From positions 74,856-138,855 of the forward strand of contig CAYSYA010000005.1 in NCBI GenBank assembly GCA_964435285.1: 64,000 nucleotides of DNA, written 5' to 3'. Position 1 is the first letter of the stretch. Each line of letters begins with the position of its first letter. Of the stretch, positions 8,445 to 16,106 are shown piece after piece. Made by a program: the position numbers and the translations under genes. The notes under the pieces are model-generated. The model worked only from the letters and a program-made list of their open reading frames with translations. It did not search any database and was not told where the DNA came from. This DNA is from GCA-2718035 sp964435285. Lineage in GTDB: Bacteria > Bacteroidota > Bacteroidia > Flavobacteriales > TMED113.

Positions 8445-9864
8445 CTTTTTTCATTTCGATACTTACTATAATAGCCACAAAAAACCATAAAGGTATTGCA
8501 GCTTTATCCATATCTAAAAAATTATTGAAAAAACCATGAATAAAGTAAGTCATAAGTCCAATTATACTGCCCAATAAATAAATTTTAAATAACTCATTTT
8601 TTTCATTGTTATAAAGAACTATTCCTTTGTAAAAAATAGTAATTATTAATATAAGAAATAGAAGCAAACCTATTAAACCTGTTTCTGATAAAGCTCCCAA
8701 ATATTCACTATGAGCGTTACCCATATCACCACTATTTGTACTTATTATAGTTTTATCTTTATGATTTTGAAATACTCCGTAGTGAAATTGATAAGTTCCT
8801 GGTCCATATCCCAATATTGGTTTTTCCTTAAACATACTTATTGCACATTTCCATCTGTTGATTCTTTCCATATTAGAAGCATCAGATTTTATATTATAAA
8901 TTGACTGAATATGTTCTGTAAAAGAAGAAGAAGAATCTTGTTTATTCTCAGTTAATATTGAGAAAACATCAGATCTAAAAGGAAATAAAATTATGAGTAA
9001 TAAAAAAATAGATACTATAAAGTGCTTTGGTTTAAATTTAAGTCTTATTAAAAATCCTAAAATTACTGCACCAAATAAACTAACCCATGCGGCTCTTGTA
9101 TAAGAGTAAATTAAAGCAATTAAAAAAAGTGAAAAACAAAAAAAAGATATAAGCCTAGTTACTTTATTAATTTTTGAAGATTTAAAAAATAAAAATAAAA
9201 TTGGGATAAAAAAAGCTAACATAGCTCCATATGATGTATGGTCATCAAAAAAAGGAGTAACTACCCAGTTAGATGATGGGCCACTAAAGTTGTATGATGA
9301 ATGTTTAATTAATGTATGGATTATGACAATTGAAAAAGATAGACAATACACCAAAATAAAATGGGTGATTCTTTTATGATTTTCATAAAATATTAAAGAA
9401 GAAAAGACAAAACATGGAATCAAAAACCAGATTCTTGTTAAAAAGAGTTTCAAAGAAACTAAAGGCATCGTGGAAGTAATAGAACAAACTAACATCCAAA
9501 CTAAATAAGCTAATAAGAAGAATGTTATTTTATTAGTAAATATTTTTTCAAAAAAGTGAGGAGTGTAAATAATTTTAAAAAAAACTACACAGGTCAAAGC
9601 AAATAACAAGAACTCAGTAGGAAAGGAAATATCAGTATTTTCAACAAAAAAACCTAACTCACCAAGGCTCAACGAAAGTGGGGCACATAGAATTATTAAT
9701 ATCAATAACTTATCTAATCTAAAAGAAAAAAAAGTTACTAAAGAAATTATAATTGGCATCGAAATTAACCACCACTTTCCATCTTGTAATTGACTAAATA
9801 AAAAAAAGCCAAATAAAATAGTAAAAAAAAAGACTATTGAATTTTGAATTAACTTATTTGTCAT
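8434..9864 (-). CDS. O-antigen ligase / Wzy-type polymerase family membrane protein
   Basis: A polytopic membrane protein (about 10-12 hydrophobic segments) of the Wzy_C family, which either ligates O-antigen to lipid A core (WaaL) or polymerises repeat units (Wzy). The large periplasmic loop has the family pattern MERINRWKCAISMFKEKP followed by ILGYGPGTYQF and NAHSEYLGALSETGLIG near residues 335-400. Sequence alone does not separate ligase from polymerase. I prefer ATG 9864 (MTNKLIQNSIVFFF) over 9888, because 9864 reduces overlap with the upstream Wzz-like gene to 11 bases and starts next to the first membrane segment. It is in one run with the Wzz- and Wzx-like genes. Confidence 0.8.
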   Translation of the reverse strand: MTNKLIQNSIVFFFTILFGFFLFSQLQDGKWWLISMPIIISLVTFFSFRLDKLLILIILCAPLSLSLGELGFFVENTDISFPTEFLLFALTCVVFFKIIYTPHFFEKIFTNKITFFLLAYLVWMLVCSITSTMPLVSLKLFLTRIWFLIPCFVFSSLIFYENHKRITHFILVYCLSFSIVIIHTLIKHSSYNFSGPSSNWVVTPFFDDHTSYGAMLAFFIPILFLFFKSSKINKVTRLISFFCFSLFLIALIYSYTRAAWVSLFGAVILGFLIRLKFKPKHFIVSIFLLLIILFPFRSDVFSILTENKQDSSSSFTEHIQSIYNIKSDASNMERINRWKCAISMFKEKPILGYGPGTYQFHYGVFQNHKDKTIISTNSGDMGNAHSEYLGALSETGLIGLLLFLILIITIFYKGIVLYNNEKNELFKIYLLGSIIGLMTYFIHGFFNNFLDMDKAAIPLWFFVAIIVSIEMKKVRT

Positions 9865-10867
9865 TTTTTTGAATATTATACAATTCAATACAACGCAAAA
9901 TAATTATAGAAGCAATCAAAATTGAAAACGTAGAAAGAAAAACAACTAACCATCTAATAGGAAAGGATTTTTTATCCGCTGGATATGCCTTATTTATAAT
10001 AAACATATTTGTAAGTTCATAATCGGAATCAATTTGAATTAAATCACAAACATTATTTACTCTATTTAATTCATCTTGAATTTCAATTGTTCTTCTAAAT
10101 AATAAATTATGTTCAGTAACGTGATCTGAAATAATTTCTAGTTCTTTTTTAATCAACCGAGCTCCCTTATTATTACTGTTAGCTAAACAAATTGCATATT
10201 GTTCAGTTAACCGTTCAACTTGAACCTCTCCATAAATTACACCTTTTTCTCTTAAAATATTTAAAGAATCGTTTACTTGAATCATTTGATTCTCTAAACT
10301 TTTTGTTCTTTCTTCACATATAAAATAAGCTTTTTCAGAACGTTCAGTTTTAATTTTTTTAATTGCAACATCAACTAAATCAAGGCATTTATTTGCTATA
10401 TCAGCTGCCATTTTTGGGTTTTTATCAAGAACCTCAATCTTAATAGAGCCAAAAGGAGTTTTTTTGAATTTAACTTTTTCATCAAATGCTAAATTCATCC
10501 AAGTTCTTGAGTATGGATCATTCTTACTAATTTCATAGTGACTAAATAAATTAAATATTTTAACTAAAGAATCCTGAACCATATCACTGTTGAAGATTTG
10601 TAATAACTGCTCAGTTGTTTCTTCCTCTCCAAATTCTAAAATGTCTTTTTTATATGGATTATCTTCAATCAATAATGCTTGTGAGATAGAATTAGTTGTA
10701 GTAGGAAAAATAATGGCTGAAGACTTGAATTTTTCTTCCATGAAAAATAATGCGACAATACTTGAAAAAAATACTGATAAAAAAACAATTATAATTAATT
10801 TAATCTTGTATTTAAAGCAAAAAGATATAAGGTTATTTATATTAAAAATTGAGTTATCGTTAGTCAT
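9854..10867 (-). CDS. Wzz-type polysaccharide chain-length determinant protein
   Basis: A 337-aa inner-membrane protein with the Wzz layout: an N-terminal membrane segment at ~20-45 (KLIIIVFLSVFFSSIVALFF), a long periplasmic alpha-helical region with coiled-coil character (~160-280), and a C-terminal membrane segment at ~305-325 preceded by PADKKSFPIRW, resembling the proline-rich P-x-x-P motif. No Walker-type tyrosine kinase domain follows, so it resembles O-antigen Wzz rather than Wzc. It sits between the Wzx-like flippase and the Wzy_C protein, which fits control of O-chain length. Confidence 0.78.
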   Translation of the reverse strand: MTNDNSIFNINNLISFCFKYKIKLIIIVFLSVFFSSIVALFFMEEKFKSSAIIFPTTTNSISQALLIEDNPYKKDILEFGEEETTEQLLQIFNSDMVQDSLVKIFNLFSHYEISKNDPYSRTWMNLAFDEKVKFKKTPFGSIKIEVLDKNPKMAADIANKCLDLVDVAIKKIKTERSEKAYFICEERTKSLENQMIQVNDSLNILREKGVIYGEVQVERLTEQYAICLANSNNKGARLIKKELEIISDHVTEHNLLFRRTIEIQDELNRVNNVCDLIQIDSDYELTNMFIINKAYPADKKSFPIRWLVVFLSTFSILIASIIILRCIELYNIQKNDK

Positions 10868-10876
10868 AGTATTTAT

Positions 10877-12325
10877 TTATTTATTGTAAAAAACATTTCT
10901 CAGATAATTAAATCTTATCATCCCAGTAAAAAAGGACCAAATTATTGATAATAATCCGAATAAACATATATTTACATACCATTTTTGTGAAAAATTAATC
11001 AAAAGATAACTTATAATTATTAATCCAATAATAAAGAAAAATAGAGGCTCTAAAACAAATTTCAAATTACTTAATTTAAATATACGTACACAAAAATATA
11101 ATTGGATTAAAGCAGTTAAAAACTGAGTCAAAAAACTAGAAATTGAGGCTCCATAAGCACCGTGAGAATTAATTAAAAAATAATTTAATATTATATTAAT
11201 TATCATTCCAAAAAAAGCAATTTTATTTAATAAGTATAGATTCCCATTTGCAGTTAACAATGTACCAAAAATATATGTACAAGAAATAAATAAAAAACAT
11301 AGCATTAAAATTGGAAAAATATCAAATGATTTATTTAAATAAACGTCAACATTATCAAATTTACCAAGCCCATATCTAAATTGAATAATTTCTTCTCCGT
11401 AAAAAAATGAAATAAAACACAGAACTAGCGCAAATGATATTATGATTTTAAAAGAAATTAAAACAAGTTCAGAAATAGACTTCCTATTTTTAAGCAATCT
11501 TGAGAAGATAGGTAAAAGTAATACTGCAAATAAATAAGAAATCATATTTGAGGCTTCAAAAAATCTATACGAACCGGCATATACACCAGCTTCCGATGGA
11601 CCTTTAATAAACTCAATCATTATTACATCAACCCTATAATAAATTGTCATTAAAAAAATCAATAAAGCATAAGGAAAACTTTTTTTGAGTATTGCTAAAG
11701 AAAAAACAGTATCCCATTTAAGATTTAAATTTCCAGTTTTTTTAATTATGAAAAACAAAGAAATAAATACTGCGAATAAATATGAGGTTGTTTGAGCATA
11801 TACAAACCACATAATTTCAAAAGGAGATGAGTTCAAATTACCCCACAACAATAAAGAACAAATCAATATCAACAAAAATCTATCTAAAACTGAAATTATA
11901 CTATCCTTAAAAAATAAATGAAGGCCAGCTAAATTTGACCTTAAATACAATAAAAAAACTGCTAGGAATTGATTGAACAATAAAAAAATTAGAATTTTAA
12001 AATCATAATCCAGATAATATCCTACACAACTTACAATTAAAAAATAAAATAATCCTAACAATAATTTTAAAGGAATAATTTTTGAAAGATGCTTTTTAAG
12101 CAAAAAACTATGTTGGGATATATTTTTTACATTGTAATTATTAACTCCAAAATCTAAAAATATATTTAGAAGAAATGTTAAATTAATAATTGAAAAGTAA
12201 ACCCCATATTCAAATTCACCCACTCTGTTAATAATTTCAGCATCAATTCCTAAAATATAAAATGGTTTAATTATTAAATTCAAAAAAATAATTAATACTA
12301 AATTTGAAAGAAATTTTTTTTTCAT
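10877..12325 (-). CDS. Wzx-type polysaccharide flippase (MOP superfamily)
   Basis: A 482-aa polytopic protein with about 12-14 hydrophobic segments, interpreted as a lipid-linked oligosaccharide flippase of the MATE/MOP superfamily. The N-terminus KPFYILGIDAEIINRVG and mid-protein RVDVIMIEFIKGPSEAGVYA resemble polysaccharide biosynthesis family proteins, where a charged residue pair in the RVD segment is conserved. It heads a minus-strand run with Wzz- and Wzy-like genes downstream (9-base spacing). A divergent glycosyltransferase begins 79 bases away. Confidence 0.8.
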   Translation of the reverse strand: MKKKFLSNLVLIIFLNLIIKPFYILGIDAEIINRVGEFEYGVYFSIINLTFLLNIFLDFGVNNYNVKNISQHSFLLKKHLSKIIPLKLLLGLFYFLIVSCVGYYLDYDFKILIFLLFNQFLAVFLLYLRSNLAGLHLFFKDSIISVLDRFLLILICSLLLWGNLNSSPFEIMWFVYAQTTSYLFAVFISLFFIIKKTGNLNLKWDTVFSLAILKKSFPYALLIFLMTIYYRVDVIMIEFIKGPSEAGVYAGSYRFFEASNMISYLFAVLLLPIFSRLLKNRKSISELVLISFKIIISFALVLCFISFFYGEEIIQFRYGLGKFDNVDVYLNKSFDIFPILMLCFLFISCTYIFGTLLTANGNLYLLNKIAFFGMIINIILNYFLINSHGAYGASISSFLTQFLTALIQLYFCVRIFKLSNLKFVLEPLFFFIIGLIIISYLLINFSQKWYVNICLFGLLSIIWSFFTGMIRFNYLRNVFYNK

Positions 12326-12404
12326 AATATAATAGACAAATAAGTCCTAATATTGTTTAAGAGAACGCAAAATAATCATTTATCTTGCAATAATATCAAA
12401 AAAC

Positions 12405-13520
12405 ATGAGAGTCGCAGTTAATACTAGGTTGTTAATAGAAAATGAATTGGAAGGTATTGGAAGATTTACTTATGAAATATTAAAGGAGTTGTGTAATCAA
12501 AATCCTAATATATATTTTGATTTTATTTTTGACAGACCTTTTTCAAAAAAATTCTTATTCAATAAAAATGTAACTGGCCACGTCCTAAGACCAAGAACTA
12601 GACACCCTATTCTGTGGTACTATTGGTTTGAAGTTAAAATTCCAAAACTTTTAAATAAAATTAAACCAGATATTTTCTTGTCTATGGACGGTTTTCTTTC
12701 TTTAAGAACGAATATTAAACAAATTGCCGTGATTCATGACATTAATTTTGTACATCATCCAAGCAACCTACCTTTTTTTCATAGAAAATATTATCAGAAA
12801 TTCTTTCCAAAATATGCACATAAAGCTAATTCTATAATCACTGTTTCTAATTATTCAAAAAAAGATATTGAGAAAAACTACAGTATTCATCAAGATAAAA
12901 TAAATGTTATTTATAACGGTGTCAGTAACTCATTTAAACAAATAGATGAGAAAAAAAAACAAATAATTAAAAACAAATACTCATCAAATTTTGATTATTT
13001 TATTTTCATTGGCTCCATCCATAAAAGGAAAAATATCACTAATCTAATAGCAGCATTTAATTTATTTAAATCAAATTCTAAATCTGAAACCAAATTACTT
13101 TTTGTAGGTAAAAAAAGATGGTGGGAAAAAAAGATGAAACAAACATATCAAGAAAGTAGTTATAAAAATGATATTTTATTTACTGGCTATTTGAATGACG
13201 AAGACCTTCCTTTGGTTCTTGCTTCTGCAAAAGGATTATGTTTTCCATCACTATTTGAAGGCTTTGGACTTCCAATCATCGAAGCAATGAAATGCGGAGT
13301 ACCAGTTATTACATCAAATATTAGCTCAATGCCTGAGATATGTTGTGAGGCAGGATTAAAAATAAATCCCTATAAAGTTAATGACATAGCAAATGCACTT
13401 AAAAAAATTGATGAAGAGAAAGATGTTAGAGAAAAGTTAATCAAATTGGGACTTGAAAGAGCACAAATGTTTTGTTGGAAAAAGGGTGCAAAAAAATTAA
13501 CAAAAATTCTTAATCTTTGA
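12405..13520 (+). CDS. Family 4 glycosyltransferase (GT-B fold)
   Basis: A 371-aa cytoplasmic enzyme of the GT4 type. The acceptor-domain start RVAVNTRLLIENELEGIGRF is followed by VIHDINFVHHP. The C-terminal nucleotide-sugar domain has FIGSIHKRKNI and the E-x7-E motif in SLFEGFGLPIIEAMKCGVP (about residues 283-301), with SNISSMPEICCEAG after it. Donor and acceptor sugars cannot be read from sequence; related enzymes use GDP-mannose or other NDP-hexoses. It stands divergently from the Wzx/Wzz/Wzy run, so a role in the same surface polysaccharide is likely. Its TGA overlaps the TTG start of rnhB by 4 bases. Confidence 0.85.
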   Translation: MRVAVNTRLLIENELEGIGRFTYEILKELCNQNPNIYFDFIFDRPFSKKFLFNKNVTGHVLRPRTRHPILWYYWFEVKIPKLLNKIKPDIFLSMDGFLSLRTNIKQIAVIHDINFVHHPSNLPFFHRKYYQKFFPKYAHKANSIITVSNYSKKDIEKNYSIHQDKINVIYNGVSNSFKQIDEKKKQIIKNKYSSNFDYFIFIGSIHKRKNITNLIAAFNLFKSNSKSETKLLFVGKKRWWEKKMKQTYQESSYKNDILFTGYLNDEDLPLVLASAKGLCFPSLFEGFGLPIIEAMKCGVPVITSNISSMPEICCEAGLKINPYKVNDIANALKKIDEEKDVREKLIKLGLERAQMFCWKKGAKKLTKILNL

Positions 13521-14092
13521 AATTAAAATTTTATAACAAAAATTTACTCATTTGCGGATGTGATGAAGCTGGAAGAGGTTCACTGGCAGGACCTGTATTT
13601 GCTTCAGCAGTTATTCTCCCAAAAAATTTTTATCATCCATTACTAGATGACTCAAAAAAAATATCAGAAAAAAAAAGAAATATACTTAGACGAGTAATTG
13701 AAAAAGAAGCTATAGCATGGTCAGTTGCAAAAACTTCACCTAAAAGAATTGACAAAATAAACATTCTTAATGCATCCATAGAAGCTATGCACAAGAGCAT
13801 AAAAAAAATTAATCATAAAATTAATTTATTGTTAATTGACGGCAATCAATTTAAACATTTTAAAAAACTAAATCATAAATGTGTTGTCAAGGGCGATGCA
13901 AAATACATGTCAATCGCTTCTGCTTCAATTTTAGCTAAAACTCATAGAGATGATTATATGAAAAAAATAAGTGATGATTTTCCGTTTTATAATTGGAAGA
14001 AAAATAAAGGATACCCAACAATGGAGCACAAATTACAAATTAAAAAATTTGGATTATCCAAGTATCATAGATTAACATTTAAATCAACTTAA
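13517..14092 (+). CDS. rnhB: Ribonuclease HII
   Basis: Endonuclease that cuts RNA in RNA-DNA hybrids and initiates removal of single misincorporated ribonucleotides. The 191 aa begin with the active-site motif GCDEAGRGSLAGPV (Asp16, Glu17), followed by DDSKKISEKKR, LLIDGNQ with its catalytic Asp, and VKGDAKYMSIASASILAKTHRD. The start is TTG at 13517, overlapping the preceding TGA; no ATG lies upstream of the essential DEAGRG motif in this frame. Its stop shares a TTAA with the convergent glucosaminidase gene. Confidence 0.94.
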   Translation: MKLKFYNKNLLICGCDEAGRGSLAGPVFASAVILPKNFYHPLLDDSKKISEKKRNILRRVIEKEAIAWSVAKTSPKRIDKINILNASIEAMHKSIKKINHKINLLLIDGNQFKHFKKLNHKCVVKGDAKYMSIASASILAKTHRDDYMKKISDDFPFYNWKKNKGYPTMEHKLQIKKFGLSKYHRLTFKST

Positions 14093-15003
14093 TTTTTTTT
14101 ATTTTTCAAGTAAATGATATCTCCTTTCCTCACCTCTCTATCTGTAAATAGCGGGTTTTTTTTATAAATAGAAGATAACTTTACAGCATATAGTTGAGAT
14201 ATTTCCCAAATAGTTTGACCACTCGTGACAACATGAAAGGAGGGATTAGAATTTCTTCTTCTTTTGGGTTTTATATATATTCTTTGATTTTGATTTAAAT
14301 TAATTACGGTTGAGTCATTAATGTCATTAAACTTAAGTAGCTCAGAAACCCAAATCCCAAAATCATCAGAAATTGATTTATAAGAATCATTGGAATTAGA
14401 AATAATATAAGGAACGTTATTATAAGTTTCAATTAAATATTTTAACACTGGTTTTTCAGTGGAATTTTTTGACAGAATTTTTTCATTTTTCTTTTTTTTA
14501 TTTTTTTTCAATTTATCAAAGTCATATAAATAATACTTTTCTATTACTCTAATTAAATTATTAGCATAATTAGGATCAGTAGCATAACCTGCTTTTTTTA
14601 ATCCTTTAGCCCAACCTTTGTAATCAGTTATATTTAGAGAAAATAGTTCACTATACCTAGGTTTATTTTTAAGAAACAATGAATGATCTAAATAAGATTC
14701 TGAAGCTGACTTATATTTTCTGAAACATTCATTTTCTTCATCATCATCGTAATAAGACCTCTCACCTTCCCAATCTCTATGACACTTAATGCCAAAATGA
14801 TTGTTTGACTCAACTGCTAAATCACTTTCACCAGAACCAGACTCCAAAATACCCTGAGCTAAAGTAATACTGGCTGGAATTGAATAATCAACCATATGTT
14901 CAACTGCTAAATCTTTATACTTCTGAATATATAATTCTACTTTGTTTAAACTTTGTGCAAAAACTACAATTGGAAAAAAAAATAAAAGTAAAATGTAATT
15001 CAT
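14089..15003 (-). CDS. Secreted LysM-containing glucosaminidase (FlgJ/GH73-like)
   Basis: Peptidoglycan hydrolase predicted to cleave between GlcNAc and MurNAc. Starting at ATG 15003 gives a clean signal peptide (MNYILLLFFFPIVVFAQ); the ATG at 15024 would add seven residues and overlap the upstream gene. Residues ~25-160 match the GH73 glucosaminidase domain: SITLAQGILESGSGESDLA with a catalytic-type Glu, NNHFGIKCH, YKSASESYLDHS, and GYATDPNYANNLI. After a Lys-rich linker, the C-terminus has LysM-like cell-wall-binding modules (HVVTSGQTIWEISQLYAVKL). It probably shares a transcript with the PLP deaminase gene 4 bases upstream. Confidence 0.85.
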   Translation of the reverse strand: MNYILLLFFFPIVVFAQSLNKVELYIQKYKDLAVEHMVDYSIPASITLAQGILESGSGESDLAVESNNHFGIKCHRDWEGERSYYDDDEENECFRKYKSASESYLDHSLFLKNKPRYSELFSLNITDYKGWAKGLKKAGYATDPNYANNLIRVIEKYYLYDFDKLKKNKKKKNEKILSKNSTEKPVLKYLIETYNNVPYIISNSNDSYKSISDDFGIWVSELLKFNDINDSTVINLNQNQRIYIKPKRRRNSNPSFHVVTSGQTIWEISQLYAVKLSSIYKKNPLFTDREVRKGDIIYLKNKKN

Positions 15004-15007
15004 AAAT

Positions 15008-15889
15008 CTATTTATTAATACCATGAAGGCCTTGAAGACCGCCAGTATGTATGACTAATATACGTGATTCTTTTTTTATTTTTTTTTTTGAGATCATGTC
15101 AAATAGACCAAAAAATAATTTTGAAGTATAAACAGGGTCTAGTTCTATTTTATATAACTGTGCAAAAGAATCAATAAATTTAATTAAGTCTGTGTTCACT
15201 TTTCCGAATCCTCCAAAATTATAATCACAGTTAATTTTCCAATTTATTTTTGAATTGGTGTTTTTACTTATAACATCTTCTAATAATTTCGAATTTTTAA
15301 ATGATGAAAAACCTAAAAAATTTTGATGATCTTTTAATGACTTAATCAATCCTACTGCTGTACATCCAGAGCCGATTGAACAACAAATAGTGTCAAAATT
15401 TCCATCAACTTCGTTCATAATTTCCTCACAACCTTTTATTCCAAAATTATTGAACCCTCCCTCTGGAATTATAAATATTTTTTCATGTTCTTTCTTTAAT
15501 TTATTAACAACTTTATTATTAAATTTAGATTCCCTGTATACTTTTCTACTTAAAAATTGTAGTTCCATCTTATTTTTAACACAAAATGATAGAGTAGGAT
15601 TATTTCTGTAGGAAGGATCTCCTCTAACAATACCAATAGATTTAATATTCCTCAAATTTGCTAACCAACTTAAAGCATGTAAGTGATTTGAATAAGCTCC
15701 TCCAAAACTTAAAATAGTATCAATTTTATTATTAACTAAATATTCAAAATTATATTTCAATTTCCTCCATTTATTTCCTGAAACAATTTTGTGAATTAAG
15801 TCCTCTCTTTTAATAAATAGTCTAATATTATACGGATTGTTAATTTTTAAATTAATTTCTTGAATTGGTGAAGGTATTTGAAATAACAT
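15008..15889 (-). CDS. PLP-dependent ACC deaminase / D-cysteine desulfhydrase family protein
   Basis: A 293-aa fold-type II PLP enzyme. The PLP-binding lysine is in IVSGNKWRKLKYN (about residues 36-48), the substrate-binding GGAYSNHLHALSWLA follows, and the phosphate-binding glycine-rich loop is CCSIGSGCTAVGL. The family contains 1-aminocyclopropane-1-carboxylate deaminase and D-cysteine desulfhydrase. Sequence reading cannot decide which; in bacteria without plant hosts, D-amino-acid desulfhydrase activity is the likelier role. It is slightly shorter than typical (~300-340 aa). It is divergent from the DUF5522/urocanate hydratase pair by 46 bases. Confidence 0.8.
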   Translation of the reverse strand: MLFQIPSPIQEINLKINNPYNIRLFIKREDLIHKIVSGNKWRKLKYNFEYLVNNKIDTILSFGGAYSNHLHALSWLANLRNIKSIGIVRGDPSYRNNPTLSFCVKNKMELQFLSRKVYRESKFNNKVVNKLKKEHEKIFIIPEGGFNNFGIKGCEEIMNEVDGNFDTICCSIGSGCTAVGLIKSLKDHQNFLGFSSFKNSKLLEDVISKNTNSKINWKINCDYNFGGFGKVNTDLIKFIDSFAQLYKIELDPVYTSKLFFGLFDMISKKKIKKESRILVIHTGGLQGLHGINK

Positions 15890-15935
15890 TATAACTTTTA
15901 TTAATTTTGTTAAAATTTAATAATTTATTTTACAC

Positions 15936-16106
15936 TTGAAAAGATTTTCAAAAAAATACAATTTAAGTTCAGATGAATATTATTATTCAAAGGAAGGATA
16001 TATTATATTTACAGAAAAATACTTATTGAATAGAGGCTACTGTTGTAACAACGGATGTAAACACTGTCCATATAAAAAAACAAATGAAAAAAAAACAACA
16101 ACTTAA
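15936..16106 (+). CDS. Small Cys-rich DUF5522-type protein (56 aa)
   Basis: A small gene I translated by hand: TTG at 15936 to TAA at 16104-16106, 56 residues. It contains YYYSKEGYIIFTEKYLLNRG and then a compact cysteine cluster CCNNGCKHCPY (spacing C-C-x3-C-x2-C), with a Lys/Thr-rich tail. The pattern '(Y/F)TExYLLxRGYCCxxGCxHCPY' matches what I remember of DUF5522, small proteins common in Bacteroidota; the cysteines suggest binding of zinc or another metal. An in-frame stop (15921-15923) and no ATG leave TTG as the only usable start. Its last 23 bases overlap the urocanate hydratase start in another frame. Function unknown. Confidence 0.75.
   Translation: MKRFSKKYNLSSDEYYYSKEGYIIFTEKYLLNRGYCCNNGCKHCPYKKTNEKKTTT

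Noticed and set aside
14100..14540. T-rich runs in the glucosaminidase 3' half considered as a terminator for rnhB
   Set aside because: No GC-containing inverted repeat precedes them; T-runs are general in this AT-rich DNA and encode Lys here.
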